This document shows positions 18,561-27,704 of a stretch of DNA of 64,000 bases, in pieces. Made by a program: the position numbers and the translations under genes. Below the pieces are notes generated by a model. That model was not told the DNA's origin. It made no database searches and saw only the letters and a program-made list of their open reading frames with translations. Each line of letters begins with the position of its first letter. Positions within the stretch are counted from its first letter, which is position 1. This stretch comes from Roseimarinus sediminis (GTDB lineage Bacteria; Bacteroidota; Bacteroidia; Bacteroidales; Prolixibacteraceae): the NCBI RefSeq assembly GCF_050433125.1, contig NZ_JBNPXV010000012.1:1-64000 (forward strand). The letters are read 5' to 3'.

Positions 18561-18599
18561 GCAAAAGGCTGAAGCATCCGCTTTGGCCTTTTGCTTTTT
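18561..18599 (+). terminator. Intrinsic terminator after GH51-GH43
   Basis: Stem GCAAAAGGC (18561-18569) with GCCTTTTGC (18586-18594), a 16-nt loop and a following T-run, 40 bp after the GH43 stop. Confidence 0.85.
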
Positions 18600-18709
18600 A
18601 CCGTGGTGTTCTGTTTCAACTGGTGGTGCTGAATAGTTCACTGTACTGCTTACCTTGTATAATTAAAGCGGGATCGCTATTTTTAAACGCCTAATCTAAA
18701 CTTGCTTTC

Positions 18710-21700
18710 ATGTTGAAATGCCGTTTTATCCTGCCGCTGGTACTCGTCCTGTTGTTATTCAGTCAGTTGAGTAGTCAGCTTCGTGCACAAAGTAATCTTA
18801 ACTTCGATGTTCTTTCAATCGACGATGGCTTTAGCAGTAGCCGGGCCAATGTGATTATGCAGGACAGGGCAGGATTCATATGGGTTGGAACATGGAATGG
18901 ACTCAACCGTTATGATGGCTATGAATGTGTGGTCTTTCAATCGGATCACCGCGATCCGACAGCACTGAGTAACCGTGAAATTACTGCCCTGCTCGAAGAT
19001 CACAAAGGAAACATCTGGATAGGGACCACCTTTGGTTTGAATCGTTACAATCCGGTGCTTGATCATCTTCAGAAATATCATTTTGAAACCCGTATTCTAT
19101 CGCTTTACGAAGATGCAAACAATAAAATATGGGTGGGAACTGCAGGCGACGGGCTCTATCGCCTTGATCCTGAAAGCGGCACCAAACACCACTACCTGGC
19201 GGGAGAAAACATCAACGATATTTACGAAGATAAGCGGAATGAGTTTTGGCTGGCCACCAGCAGCGGACCGGTTAATTTCGACCGTGCCAGCAGTTCCTAT
19301 CGTCGTTATTTGAATCATTGGCCGCTCAGCCCTGCTGAACAGGTTCCTTTCGAAGCCATGAGCATGGCAGGTTCGGCCGATGGCTCACTCTGGATCGGAA
19401 TGGCTCCCTACGGAATCATGAAAATCATCTCGCACGAAAACCGTGACAGTATTAAGTTAGTGCACTATCAGCCGGGTGAGCAGGCGATAGGTGGCTTATG
19501 CCGTTATCCTGTCGATCAGCTTCTTTTCGATCAGCAAAACAATTTGTGGATCGGAACCCGCGGAGGTGGTTTGTTGCTCTTAACTGCCCATGAGCAGGAA
19601 AAACAGCCAGCACGGGCTGTTTATGCAGCTTATCATTACGATGTGAACGATCGCTTTAGCTTCGACGGCGACAATACCATTTCTGCCTTGTTCATCGATC
19701 GGAATGAAACATTGTGGGTTGGCAGCTCCCACATTAACATAGCCAAAATCGGGAGTCAGAACATTACCCGCTTTAATACCCGGCAAATTAACAGTGGTGA
19801 AGTTACCGGTAACTGGGTAATGGACATAGGTGTCGATCATGATGGCTATACCTGGCTGGGAACCAGCGACGGATTGATCAGATACGATGTGGCCCTGAAA
19901 CCATATCAGCGGATCATCAGTAGTGCTTATCGCCATAAAAACAAAATCAAAAACTGGTCATCCATCCATTCGCTGATTGCCTTGGATGAAGACCAACTAC
20001 TGGTTGGTACTGCATCCGATGGTTTGGTACTTTGCTCTACCTCGATCGGCAACGATGGCATTGTTCATGCTGAAGCAATATTCGATCGCAACAGTTCGCC
20101 AGCCTTGCCCGAAAACGGCATCACGGTATTGGCCCCTTCTGTTAGTGACTCATCAGTGATATGGGTAGGAACGGCCGAAAACGGATTGGTGAAATGTGAC
20201 TTTAGCAAGGGCAAGCCGAGTTTTGTGAATTATCGGAGCGGATACGGTTTGCGCAGTATGTCAGACAACCATGTGCGATGTATCATTGAAGACCGTTATG
20301 GTAAGGTTTGGGTAGGGACACAATATGGTCTTAATTGTTTTAATCCTGAAAATGAAACCTTCGAACGTTATTTCTTCTCAGACAATGACAGCTGTTCGCT
20401 TAATGATAATGTGATTAACGTGTTGTATGAGGACCGTAGTGGAATGCTTTGGGTAGGAACCAACTCAGGCCTGAACCGAAAGAGGGAAAGCCCCTCAGGC
20501 GGAACTTCATCTAAATGCAGTTTTCAGGCTTTTCCCGATCAGACACTGGTCGACAACCAAATTATTCTTAACATACTTGAAGATGATCATCAAAACCTGT
20601 GGGTGGGTATTTACAATGGGATTGTAAAATTCAATACACTGAACCATCAGGTCGACTTTGAATACTTCGATAAGGCATATTCCAGAATAAAAATCGATCA
20701 GAACAGCAGTTGGAAAGATGAACAGGGTCGCTTTCTGCTGGGAGGCGGAAACGGTTTTTTACGCTTTCATCCCGACAGCATTCGTCAGCAGTCGAGGCCA
20801 CCGATGATCCAGTTAACCGACCTGCTTCTTTTTAACAGGAAGGCAAAAGTAGATCAACAAAAGAAGGAACATCGCTTGCTGGATAAAACGATCAGCTATA
20901 CCGATTCGCTCGTATTCTCGCATCAAATGGGGGTTTTTACCTTCGTTTTTTCAGCCATGGAATATTATTCAAGCAGTGAGCACAAATATGCCTATATGCT
21001 CGATGGGTACGATAAGGACTGGAACTATGTGGGAGCACGCAATACAGCCACCTACACCAATATTCCTGCAGGTAAATATACCTTCAGGGTAAAAGCCTGC
21101 AACAGTCATGGGGTATGGAGCAGCGAGCCACGAGCTGTCTTTCTGCAAATTAAACCTCCATTTTGGAAAAGTTACTGGGCCTACTTGCTTTATGCTGTAA
21201 TGATTACCGGTTTGCTTTATTTCTTCAACCAGTTTTCTATCATTCAAATCAGGGAAAAATCGCGCCTTCTGCTCGAAAGGGTACAATATGAAAAAGAGCA
21301 CGAACTAAATGAGTTGAAGGTACATTTCTTTACCAATATTACCCATGAGTTCCGGACTCCGCTGACCCTCATTCTTGGACCCTTACAGGAAATGCTGGAG
21401 CAGAAGGCTAAGTTCGGGGTACACGCCCGTAATCTCGAACTGATACAACGAAACGCCCATCGTTTGCTGCGTTTGATTAATCAGTTGATGGAATTCAGGA
21501 AAGTAGAAAAGGGAAAGGTAGAACTATTGCTTCAGGAAGTGGATGTGGTACCGGTACTCATCGAAATGTACGATTCGTTTAAGAGTCTTGCCGATTCGAA
21601 AAACATCGATTTTATGTTACATTACGAACAGCCAACCATTCTGGCCTGGCTCGATCGTGATAAGTTCGACAAGGTGCTGTTCAATTTGCTGTCGAATGCT

Positions 21701-22927
21701 TTTAAATTTACCGACGAGGGAGGACGAATCGACATACGTTCGGGCATTATACACGAAGAACACGGTGTTTCACAGCTTTTTATAGAAGTAGACGACAGTG
21801 GAATAGGCATCCCACCTGAAAAAACAGAACTGGTTTTCGAGCGTTTTTATCAGGTGAATCAACGGGATAGTCAGAGTACAGGTGGTATTGGTTTGTATCT
21901 GTCAAAGAATTTTATTGAACTGCACCGGGGAAGTATCAGGGTAGTAAGCGAACCCGACAAGGGGAGTTGTTTTAAAATTACCCTTCCTGTAAATCTCAAT
22001 CAACAGCATGACATGAAGCTGATCAGCACGGTGAGCAAAGGAACACAGGGTAATGAACAGCCTTTTGATGAAAACAGCTTCGAAGCCGGGGCAGATGACA
22101 GGGAGCTCACCAGACCACAAGGCAATGAAGAAAACAGCTTTCAGTTATCGGGCACCAGCGACCGGCCCCTGGTGCTTTTGGTCGAAGACGATTTAGATAT
22201 GAATGAATTCATAAGCAGGGGGCTGGCAGCACAATACCGGATAAAAAGTGCTTTCAACGGGAAGGAAGCCCTTCAACTTGCCCGACGTTTAAATCCCGAC
22301 CTGATTCTTTCCGACATTATGATGCCTGAAATGGATGGCCTCGAGATGGGGCATAACTTGCAGAACGATATCAATACCTCCCATATTCCCCTGCTATTTC
22401 TTACCGCCAAAACCAATCGCGAAAACGAACTCGAAGGCTTGCAGGCCGGGGCAGTCGATTACATTAGTAAGCCCTTTAGCATGGCGTCGCTCATCATGAA
22501 AGTTTCGAATATTTTAAAAACACGCGATTTATTGCGAGAGCGGTTTCAAAAAAGCAGTTTGCTTGAACCCGAAGTGGAGCAACTCAGCTCGCTTGACGAA
22601 GAATTTCTAAAGAAAGTAATGGAAGTGTTCAATAATAATATCGACAATTCCGAGTTTGATGTTGAAAGAATGAGCCGGGAGTTGGGAATTAGTGCCAATC
22701 AGACCTACCGAAAAATCAAAGCACTTACCGGTCAAACGGCCAAAGAGTTTATTCGTACCCAACGCTTGAAATGTGCTGCCAAACTTTTAATACAGAAGAA
22801 ACGTTCGGTTTCTGAAGTCATCTACATGGTAGGTTTTACCAATCCGTCGTATTTCTCACGTTGTTTTAAAGAGTTTTATCAATGTACACCCACTGAATAC
22901 ATCGAACGATACGGAGAGAATGCTTAA
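18710..22927 (+). CDS. Second hybrid two-component regulator (HTCS)
   Basis: 1405 residues with the full HTCS plan. Signal peptide 1-26 (LPLVLVLLLFSQLSSQLRAQ); Reg_prop blades (GFIWVGTWNGLNRYDGYEC near 60, WIGTTFGLNRYNP near 104 and others) to ~680; Y_Y_Y domain to ~810; membrane helix near 825-843. HisKA (NITHEFRTPLTLIL, His near 878); HATPase (DDSGIGIPPEK, GGIGLYLSKNF); receiver with Asp near 1201 (LSDIMMPEMDG); and an AraC HTH from ~1310 (FDVERMSRELGIS... GFTNPSYFSRCFKEF). It shares architecture but not close identity with the HTCS at 11199, so the two probably sense different oligosaccharides. Upstream is the arabinan operon; downstream is a decayed GH88-like end, so part of its original target locus may have been lost. 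Confidence 0.95.
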   Translation: MLKCRFILPLVLVLLLFSQLSSQLRAQSNLNFDVLSIDDGFSSSRANVIMQDRAGFIWVGTWNGLNRYDGYECVVFQSDHRDPTALSNREITALLEDHKGNIWIGTTFGLNRYNPVLDHLQKYHFETRILSLYEDANNKIWVGTAGDGLYRLDPESGTKHHYLAGENINDIYEDKRNEFWLATSSGPVNFDRASSSYRRYLNHWPLSPAEQVPFEAMSMAGSADGSLWIGMAPYGIMKIISHENRDSIKLVHYQPGEQAIGGLCRYPVDQLLFDQQNNLWIGTRGGGLLLLTAHEQEKQPARAVYAAYHYDVNDRFSFDGDNTISALFIDRNETLWVGSSHINIAKIGSQNITRFNTRQINSGEVTGNWVMDIGVDHDGYTWLGTSDGLIRYDVALKPYQRIISSAYRHKNKIKNWSSIHSLIALDEDQLLVGTASDGLVLCSTSIGNDGIVHAEAIFDRNSSPALPENGITVLAPSVSDSSVIWVGTAENGLVKCDFSKGKPSFVNYRSGYGLRSMSDNHVRCIIEDRYGKVWVGTQYGLNCFNPENETFERYFFSDNDSCSLNDNVINVLYEDRSGMLWVGTNSGLNRKRESPSGGTSSKCSFQAFPDQTLVDNQIILNILEDDHQNLWVGIYNGIVKFNTLNHQVDFEYFDKAYSRIKIDQNSSWKDEQGRFLLGGGNGFLRFHPDSIRQQSRPPMIQLTDLLLFNRKAKVDQQKKEHRLLDKTISYTDSLVFSHQMGVFTFVFSAMEYYSSSEHKYAYMLDGYDKDWNYVGARNTATYTNIPAGKYTFRVKACNSHGVWSSEPRAVFLQIKPPFWKSYWAYLLYAVMITGLLYFFNQFSIIQIREKSRLLLERVQYEKEHELNELKVHFFTNITHEFRTPLTLILGPLQEMLEQKAKFGVHARNLELIQRNAHRLLRLINQLMEFRKVEKGKVELLLQEVDVVPVLIEMYDSFKSLADSKNIDFMLHYEQPTILAWLDRDKFDKVLFNLLSNAFKFTDEGGRIDIRSGIIHEEHGVSQLFIEVDDSGIGIPPEKTELVFERFYQVNQRDSQSTGGIGLYLSKNFIELHRGSIRVVSEPDKGSCFKITLPVNLNQQHDMKLISTVSKGTQGNEQPFDENSFEAGADDRELTRPQGNEENSFQLSGTSDRPLVLLVEDDLDMNEFISRGLAAQYRIKSAFNGKEALQLARRLNPDLILSDIMMPEMDGLEMGHNLQNDINTSHIPLLFLTAKTNRENELEGLQAGAVDYISKPFSMASLIMKVSNILKTRDLLRERFQKSSLLEPEVEQLSSLDEEFLKKVMEVFNNNIDNSEFDVERMSRELGISANQTYRKIKALTGQTAKEFIRTQRLKCAAKLLIQKKRSVSEVIYMVGFTNPSYFSRCFKEFYQCTPTEYIERYGENA

Positions 22928-22961
22928 TGAATGGTGAATGGTGAATGATGAATGGTGAATT
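22928..22961 (+). repeat. TGAATGG heptamer tandem repeat
   Basis: Immediately after the HTCS stop codon the heptamer TGAATGG is repeated four times with one variant copy (TGAATGA), then decays into TGAATTT. Confidence 0.85.
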
Positions 22962-23328
22962 TAAATGAATCAGGAATCATTGCATCGTATTTGACCAAAG
23001 TAGTTTTTTTCACTCAGATAATCAGGTGTTCAGGCACTTTTAGTGGCTTGTAATTCAACTCGCTATGGTTCCAGTTTCCGCAAACGCTGGCTAGCTCTGT
23101 CAATCAACAACTCCCATATCATCTTTTTTCTCAACCTCAATCTCAACCTCAATCTCAACCTCAATCTCAACCTCAGCCTTATGACGTGTATTCCACTGCT
23201 TTGGTGCTAGAAAAATGACAGGAAATTTCAAATTTTGAACAGCCGCTAAAAACACAGGTACAGCCAATTTTAATTAATTATCATCCTTTGGCACACATTG
23301 TTTCTACATTTGAGTGATTGACAGGTAA
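22962..23328. other. Gene-free stretch between HTCS and GH88 remnant
   Basis: Apart from the 12-bp tandem at 23130 I see no gene, RNA or promoter here. The DNA is AT-rich and lacks an open frame with coding character, consistent with a degraded locus. Confidence 0.5.
23130..23176. repeat. 12-bp tandem repeat CTCAACCTCAAT
   Basis: Three exact copies of CTCAACCTCAAT followed by an 11-nt partial copy ending CTCAG. The same CTCAACCTCAGCC wording forms one arm of the terminator at 51211. Confidence 0.9.
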
Positions 23329-23508
23329 GTGTTATTGAATATACCTGCTGTGTCATCGATTAACCTGACAATTTTTAATCTAATTAATGCAGATGCTGCT
23401 TTTTTAAGTTGCATGCCTAAGCAAAATGAGGAGGATGTGCCTCTGATTTATGCCGATTATTATTATGTTGAAGCCCTCACTCGTATGTTGAAGCGAATGG
23501 ACGATTAA
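23329..23508 (+). pseudogene. 3' remnant of a GH88-like gene
   Basis: A frame open from 23329 (after a TAA at 23326) to a TAA at 23506 ends NEEDVPLIYADYYYVEAL followed by TRMLKRMDD. The segment DVPL-x-YADYY-x-x-EAL close to a C-terminus is characteristic of unsaturated glucuronyl/rhamnogalacturonyl hydrolases (GH88/GH105-type). The upstream ~350 residues of such an enzyme are absent. This is best read as the surviving 3' end of a deleted carbohydrate-utilisation gene adjoining the HTCS. The match is from memory of the motif and has not been searched. Confidence 0.5.
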
Positions 23509-23523
23509 GCTGTTGCCAGGCAA

Positions 23524-24054
23524 TCAGGCCCGTTCTTCCATGGCCTGTTTTTCAAGTGCCTTTTTACCTGTTCTGAAGGTGAAGTGCTTCTGAATCATGT
23601 AACTATAGACGATTACCAACAGGGTTGTGAAAATTTTTGAAGGGGTGGCCAGCCAGCCAAAAACTTCAACAAAGAGTTTTAATAAAACATAGTTCAGGAT
23701 GATCGATCCACCAACCGAAACACCATATCTGAAAAGTTGTATTCTTCCACGTAAAAGCGATTGGGTGAAGGTTACGTATTTTGCAAGAATAAATCCACTG
23801 GTAAAAGTAATGGGGAATACAAAAACAAAGGCGGCAATGTGTGGCTTCATGGCTACTATCCCCAAATCGACTACCGATTGATCAAAAATGTAATTGTAAA
23901 AAATGAAGTATAGTACAATGTCAAATACGGTGTTCATGCCGCCAGTGGCCGCATAACGGAATGTTTCAAGGGGCATGAAACGTTCAAATGGCTGGTAAAA
24001 CCAATCGATGATCCTAATTAACAGATCTCTTAATTTTTTGCTTAGTTTCAACAT
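23524..24054 (-). CDS. GtrA family membrane protein
   Basis: 176 residues from the ATG at 24054; the frame extends upstream to 24183 but that part has poor coding character. After an amphipathic N-terminus, FRYAATGGMNTVFDIVLYFIFYNYIF begins the first of four membrane helices (the ATGG-x-N motif is the GtrA hallmark). The others are AFVFVFPITFTSGFILAKY, a segment around YGVSVGGSIILNYVLLKLFVEV, and FTTLLVIVYSYMIQKHFTF. GtrA proteins are thought to help move lipid-linked sugars across the inner membrane for cell-envelope glycosylation. No glycosyltransferase partner adjoins it here. The gene is monocistronic and divergent from the lipoprotein gene. Confidence 0.85.
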   Translation of the reverse strand: MLKLSKKLRDLLIRIIDWFYQPFERFMPLETFRYAATGGMNTVFDIVLYFIFYNYIFDQSVVDLGIVAMKPHIAAFVFVFPITFTSGFILAKYVTFTQSLLRGRIQLFRYGVSVGGSIILNYVLLKLFVEVFGWLATPSKIFTTLLVIVYSYMIQKHFTFRTGKKALEKQAMEERA

Positions 24055-24201
24055 TAAGGCTTGTATTTTGCAGTCGTCGAAGATACAACTTCTTGCCAAT
24101 ATGAACCAAATTGCTTTAATATTGTCATTTCGTTGATATGGTAAATTACACATTGATTTGAGAAAAATCAGCTGGAATGCCATTCATGTGCTGTTTCGTC
24201 G

Positions 24202-24209
24202 TATTTTTG
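24202..24209 (+). promoter_or_regulatory. Candidate -7 element TATTTTTG
   Basis: An exact TAnnTTTG match 18 bp before the ATG at 24227. No convincing TTTG lies 17-23 bp upstream of it, so this is a partial promoter match. Confidence 0.4.
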
Positions 24210-24226
24210 AAAAACAAACGATCTGA

Positions 24227-24847
24227 ATGCTTACCACAAATTTGTTATCAACGAAGTTTCTTAAGTTAACAGTAGCCATCATTTTGTTGTTGCTGACTTC
24301 GGCCTGTTTTGAAAAGTACAGCGATGCAGGGATTCATAGCGCTGCTGAATGGATGATTCCCTTTGCAAGTGGCACCTACACCATCGACGAATTGTTCGAT
24401 CTTCCTGAAGAAGAACAGGTACAGGCTGCAGGACGGGGTTCTTTTTATCAGTTTCGCGATACACTTCTTTTAAAACAATCCATGCCACAACTGCAAAGCG
24501 ATAGTTTGGGGCTGGTTATAGAGTCGGTCAATTATCTTCCCTTCGAAATTGTATTGTTTATACAGCCCTTTGATACCATCCAACATCAGCTTAGTGGTGA
24601 TTCCATACAGTTAAAACTGGCCCGGGCGGCAGCAGCCGGCGACGATCTGTGGCAAACTGTTCCGGCAGGCACACGCAACTATTTGCTCCTCGAAGGTGGG
24701 CATGAAACCTGGTTCAGCGAGGCAGGTGCTTTATTGCTGACAGCCGATTTTATCTGGCCACACGATGAAGGTTTTGCAATAGCTATAAGCGAATTACCAG
24801 ATATAGACGTACTGGATTTGCAGCTCTTTTTAAATTTGAAGTTTTGA
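24227..24847 (+). CDS. Putative lipoprotein of unknown function
   Basis: 206 residues. An N-terminal hydrophobic stretch (LTVAIILLLLTSAC) ends in a lipobox with Cys near 25, so it is probably anchored in the outer membrane facing the periplasm. The body shows no domain I recognise; it has hydrophobic/acidic alternation typical of a beta-sandwich. Its TGA overlaps the TTG start of the DUF5723 gene by three bases, strong evidence of translational coupling. The two products may form a lipoprotein/outer-membrane protein pair. Confidence 0.7.
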   Translation: MLTTNLLSTKFLKLTVAIILLLLTSACFEKYSDAGIHSAAEWMIPFASGTYTIDELFDLPEEEQVQAAGRGSFYQFRDTLLLKQSMPQLQSDSLGLVIESVNYLPFEIVLFIQPFDTIQHQLSGDSIQLKLARAAAAGDDLWQTVPAGTRNYLLLEGGHETWFSEAGALLLTADFIWPHDEGFAIAISELPDIDVLDLQLFLNLKF

Positions 24848-26250
24848 ATTTTAAACAGATAATCATAAAAACAGGTATCGGGGTATTGGTCGTTTTTTTA
24901 ACATTGCAGGCCTTTGCTCAGCCATTGAGCAGTGAATTGTTAATGACTGGCCGACGATTGGTTGTAAGCGATCCGGCGATGTTGCCCGATAAGGGGCCAC
25001 AATTTCTTACCCTCTTTCCGACCGGCACTCAGTCGGTCAATTTTTTTATTCCCTTCACCGCCAGACAAACTTTTCGTTTGCATGAAAATGGTGCAAACTA
25101 CTTGTTTGACCTTGAAAGCATGAACCAGCATGCCGCTGAAAACAATCTTTTATTTTTTAAGCTGAATGCCACGCTTGTTAGTTTTAGCAGTGTTCACCGC
25201 CAAATGAGCTGGCGAATTTCGGTCAACGAAGAGGCAATGGGCACGATCAATTTTGAAAGAGGACTGATTGCCTTGCTTTCACAAGGAAATACAGAAGAAA
25301 AAGCGGCTGAGTTTGCTTTGCCGGCTGCTGCACATCATTACAGGAGTTATAATTTTTCGGGAGCTAAAACTTTTAACGAAGCACTCCGGGCAGGACTTAA
25401 TATGAAAGTGCTTTTTGGAAAGTCATGGGTGGATCTTCAAAGTCAGTATAAAATTGAAACGGCCGTTGATTATCAAGCTATTGATGTGGCTGTTTCAGGC
25501 GAGGGGAGGGTTTCTGCCCCGCTGAGACTTCAACAACTGATTGATAAGCAGTCGGAACCGTCCAATTGGAGCAACTACCTGTTTAGCACTGCGAATCCTG
25601 GAATGGCCATCGATGCTTCGGTTCACTATCAGTTAGGTCCTTTGTCATTCATCACTGCGGGTATAAATAATCTGGGCCTGATTTACTGGAACCGAAATAC
25701 CACCACTTTTATTGCCAATGGGACGCATCGGTGGGAAGGTATTGAGCTGTCTGGTCCTTTGGGTTTTGAGTCGCTGGGTGATTTTTCCGCACATCCCGAT
25801 GTTGAGGCTTTCAGAGACAGTTTTTTGAACCGGATTCTGGTTCCCGAAGCCCGTTCGTTTGTCGCCATGCTTCCGCCAGGTTCGAGTACAGCTTTTTGGC
25901 ATTATTACAAACCAAAACTACTGCTGGGTATTTTTGCCGAATCGATGCTGCTTAATCGTTTTATTCGTTTTAATACCGGTTTTACGGCCATTTACCAAAG
26001 CAACGATTACTGGTCGTTTTCAACGGGTATGCATGTTTCAAACCGTGGAGTTACGCAGTTCCCCTTAGGAATAGCTTATCGGGGCGAAGGCCTGAAAGCA
26101 TCGCTGGTAGTTCAAAACTTACTTCATCCTTTGTTTCCCGGGCGCGTCAGAGGAGCTGGCGGTACATTCAACCTGGCCTTTGTATTCAACAGGGTGAAAT
26201 TGAAAGGTACTGTTAATTCGAAAACGTATCCTTTTTACCGAAAATTTTAA
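24844..26250 (+). CDS. DUF5723 family outer-membrane beta-barrel-like protein
   Basis: 468 residues starting at a TTG that overlaps the preceding stop (TTGA). Signal peptide 1-25 (GIGVLVVFLTLQAFAQ). Features typical of DUF5723: an early GTQSVNFFIPFTARQTFRLHENG segment, then LLFFKLNATLVSFSSVHRQMSWRISVNE, followed by repeated amphipathic strands and a final strand ending in an aromatic residue (YPFYRKF). DUF5723 proteins are Bacteroidota-specific predicted porin-like barrels of unknown role. Translational coupling to the lipoprotein implies a shared function at the outer membrane. It converges on dacB with 9 bp between stops and no visible terminator. Confidence 0.8.
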   Translation: MNFKQIIIKTGIGVLVVFLTLQAFAQPLSSELLMTGRRLVVSDPAMLPDKGPQFLTLFPTGTQSVNFFIPFTARQTFRLHENGANYLFDLESMNQHAAENNLLFFKLNATLVSFSSVHRQMSWRISVNEEAMGTINFERGLIALLSQGNTEEKAAEFALPAAAHHYRSYNFSGAKTFNEALRAGLNMKVLFGKSWVDLQSQYKIETAVDYQAIDVAVSGEGRVSAPLRLQQLIDKQSEPSNWSNYLFSTANPGMAIDASVHYQLGPLSFITAGINNLGLIYWNRNTTTFIANGTHRWEGIELSGPLGFESLGDFSAHPDVEAFRDSFLNRILVPEARSFVAMLPPGSSTAFWHYYKPKLLLGIFAESMLLNRFIRFNTGFTAIYQSNDYWSFSTGMHVSNRGVTQFPLGIAYRGEGLKASLVVQNLLHPLFPGRVRGAGGTFNLAFVFNRVKLKGTVNSKTYPFYRKF

Positions 26251-26259
26251 TAAGGCATG

Positions 26260-27702
26260 CTAGTAGCTGTTGTACAGCAGCTCCATCAGTGCTTCCATTT
26301 TTTTCGCCATTCCAAAACTGCTGTCGTCAAAATTATTAATGATAATGGCAAAGGCAATTTCAGTTCCTTTTCGGCTGGTTAAGTAACCTGCAAAACTACG
26401 GACGCGTGTCATGGAACCGCTTTTTGCCCGTGCTTTTCCTTTCAGAAACGAATGCTGAAAATAGTATTGCTGGGTACCGTCGAGGCCGGTGAGGGGTACC
26501 GAATGGTAGAAATGATCGAAACAAGGGCTGTTGTGATACATGTATTCCAGAACCCGGGTAAGTGTTGACGCCGAAAGTGCATTAACGCGTGAAAGGCCAC
26601 TGCCGTCGGCAAGGTAGAGTTGGGCAGGATCCATATTTCTTTCTGTCCAGAATTTTTCAATTACTTCCAGTCCGGCCCTTGTACTGCCTTCGCCAGAGAA
26701 TTGAAGGCCGAGCTGTTTACAAAGGTGTTCGGCATACAAATTCACACTCTCGTGGTTCAGAACGTTCACAATCTCAGACAAGGGCGGCGAGGTCCACTTG
26801 AACAGCAGGCTGTCGGGTGCCAAAGAGCCTGTCGGGCCTTGTGCCTTTCCGCTAACGGTAATGCCCATGTGCTCAAGTACCCTTTTTAATTCGCTGGCAA
26901 GCAGAAGTGCCGGGTCGGGTACCGAAGCTTTGATGCTGTAGGCCTGTTGTCCGAGAGGCAGTGTTCCTCTGATAATCCGAAAACTGTCGAAAGGACTGCC
27001 ATACACATAGGCGCGGTCACGCCGATCGGTCGATGCAGTTACTTCGTTACGCAGTTCAAGCTGTGGTATAACCGGATTCGTTTTAATTATTTTAGTGGGG
27101 CCGCCACTGCTGTCGGCCGTTTCAAAAACCAATTCAAAGGTATTGTCGTAAATGGCAAGCCCCCGGGCTGCAGCTCCGAAATAATTGCCCAGATCTTCCC
27201 AAATCCAGGTTTGGGGAACATCCTGGTCGCTGTAAATTCCCGGATCGGCCACAATGTCTCCGTCGATGGTATCGATTCCGGCCTGACGGATCAAGGCCGC
27301 CCACTGGTACAAAAACTGATCTTTTGGTGAGTTGGATGCGAAATAGCCAGAGCCCAAGGTGGGATCACCTCCACCTGTGATGAGCAGATTTCCCTTTAAA
27401 CGTCCCTTTTCAATACTTCCTTTGTAGCCAACGCTGGTTTCAAAATGGTAATCGCAGCCGAGTAATTCAAGGGCAGTTGCCGAAGTCAAAAGTTTCAATA
27501 CCGAAGCAGGCGTGAGGTTCTGCCGGGCATTGTAGGCCATCAGTTCCTGTTGGTTTTCCAGATCGATGGCACTGATTGAAACGATGGCATGCTGAAGCGC
27601 CTGTTGATTGATGAAACCGACCGGACTGGTGCTTTCAGACACTTGTTGCCCAGGGCCTGAAAGGCTGATAAAAAGTAGTATCGCTAATAAATAATGATGC
27701 AT
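26260..27702 (-). CDS. dacB: PBP4-type D-alanyl-D-alanine carboxypeptidase
   Basis: 480 residues from the ATG at 27702. The open frame runs 88 codons further upstream, but that part overlaps the CLC gene in another frame and is cysteine/histidine-rich noise; the signal peptide MHHYLLAILLFISLSGPG fixes the start, 2 bp after the CLC stop. Peptidase S13 motifs: SVLK within TPASVLKLLTS (SxxK nucleophile, residue ~63), DGSGLSRVN (SxN-type motif near 380) and AKSGSM (KTG equivalent near 425). The long insert between the first two motifs, including DGDIVADPG, is normal for this family. It trims or cleaves peptidoglycan cross-links in the periplasm. The near-abutting arrangement suggests co-transcription with the CLC gene. 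Confidence 0.9.
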   Translation of the reverse strand: MHHYLLAILLFISLSGPGQQVSESTSPVGFINQQALQHAIVSISAIDLENQQELMAYNARQNLTPASVLKLLTSATALELLGCDYHFETSVGYKGSIEKGRLKGNLLITGGGDPTLGSGYFASNSPKDQFLYQWAALIRQAGIDTIDGDIVADPGIYSDQDVPQTWIWEDLGNYFGAAARGLAIYDNTFELVFETADSSGGPTKIIKTNPVIPQLELRNEVTASTDRRDRAYVYGSPFDSFRIIRGTLPLGQQAYSIKASVPDPALLLASELKRVLEHMGITVSGKAQGPTGSLAPDSLLFKWTSPPLSEIVNVLNHESVNLYAEHLCKQLGLQFSGEGSTRAGLEVIEKFWTERNMDPAQLYLADGSGLSRVNALSASTLTRVLEYMYHNSPCFDHFYHSVPLTGLDGTQQYYFQHSFLKGKARAKSGSMTRVRSFAGYLTSRKGTEIAFAIIINNFDDSSFGMAKKMEALMELLYNSY

Positions 27703-27704
27703 GT

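Noticed and set aside
23130..23176. CRISPR array or operator cluster in the CTCAACCTCAAT tract
   Set aside because: It is a simple 12-bp tandem with no spacers or palindromes.
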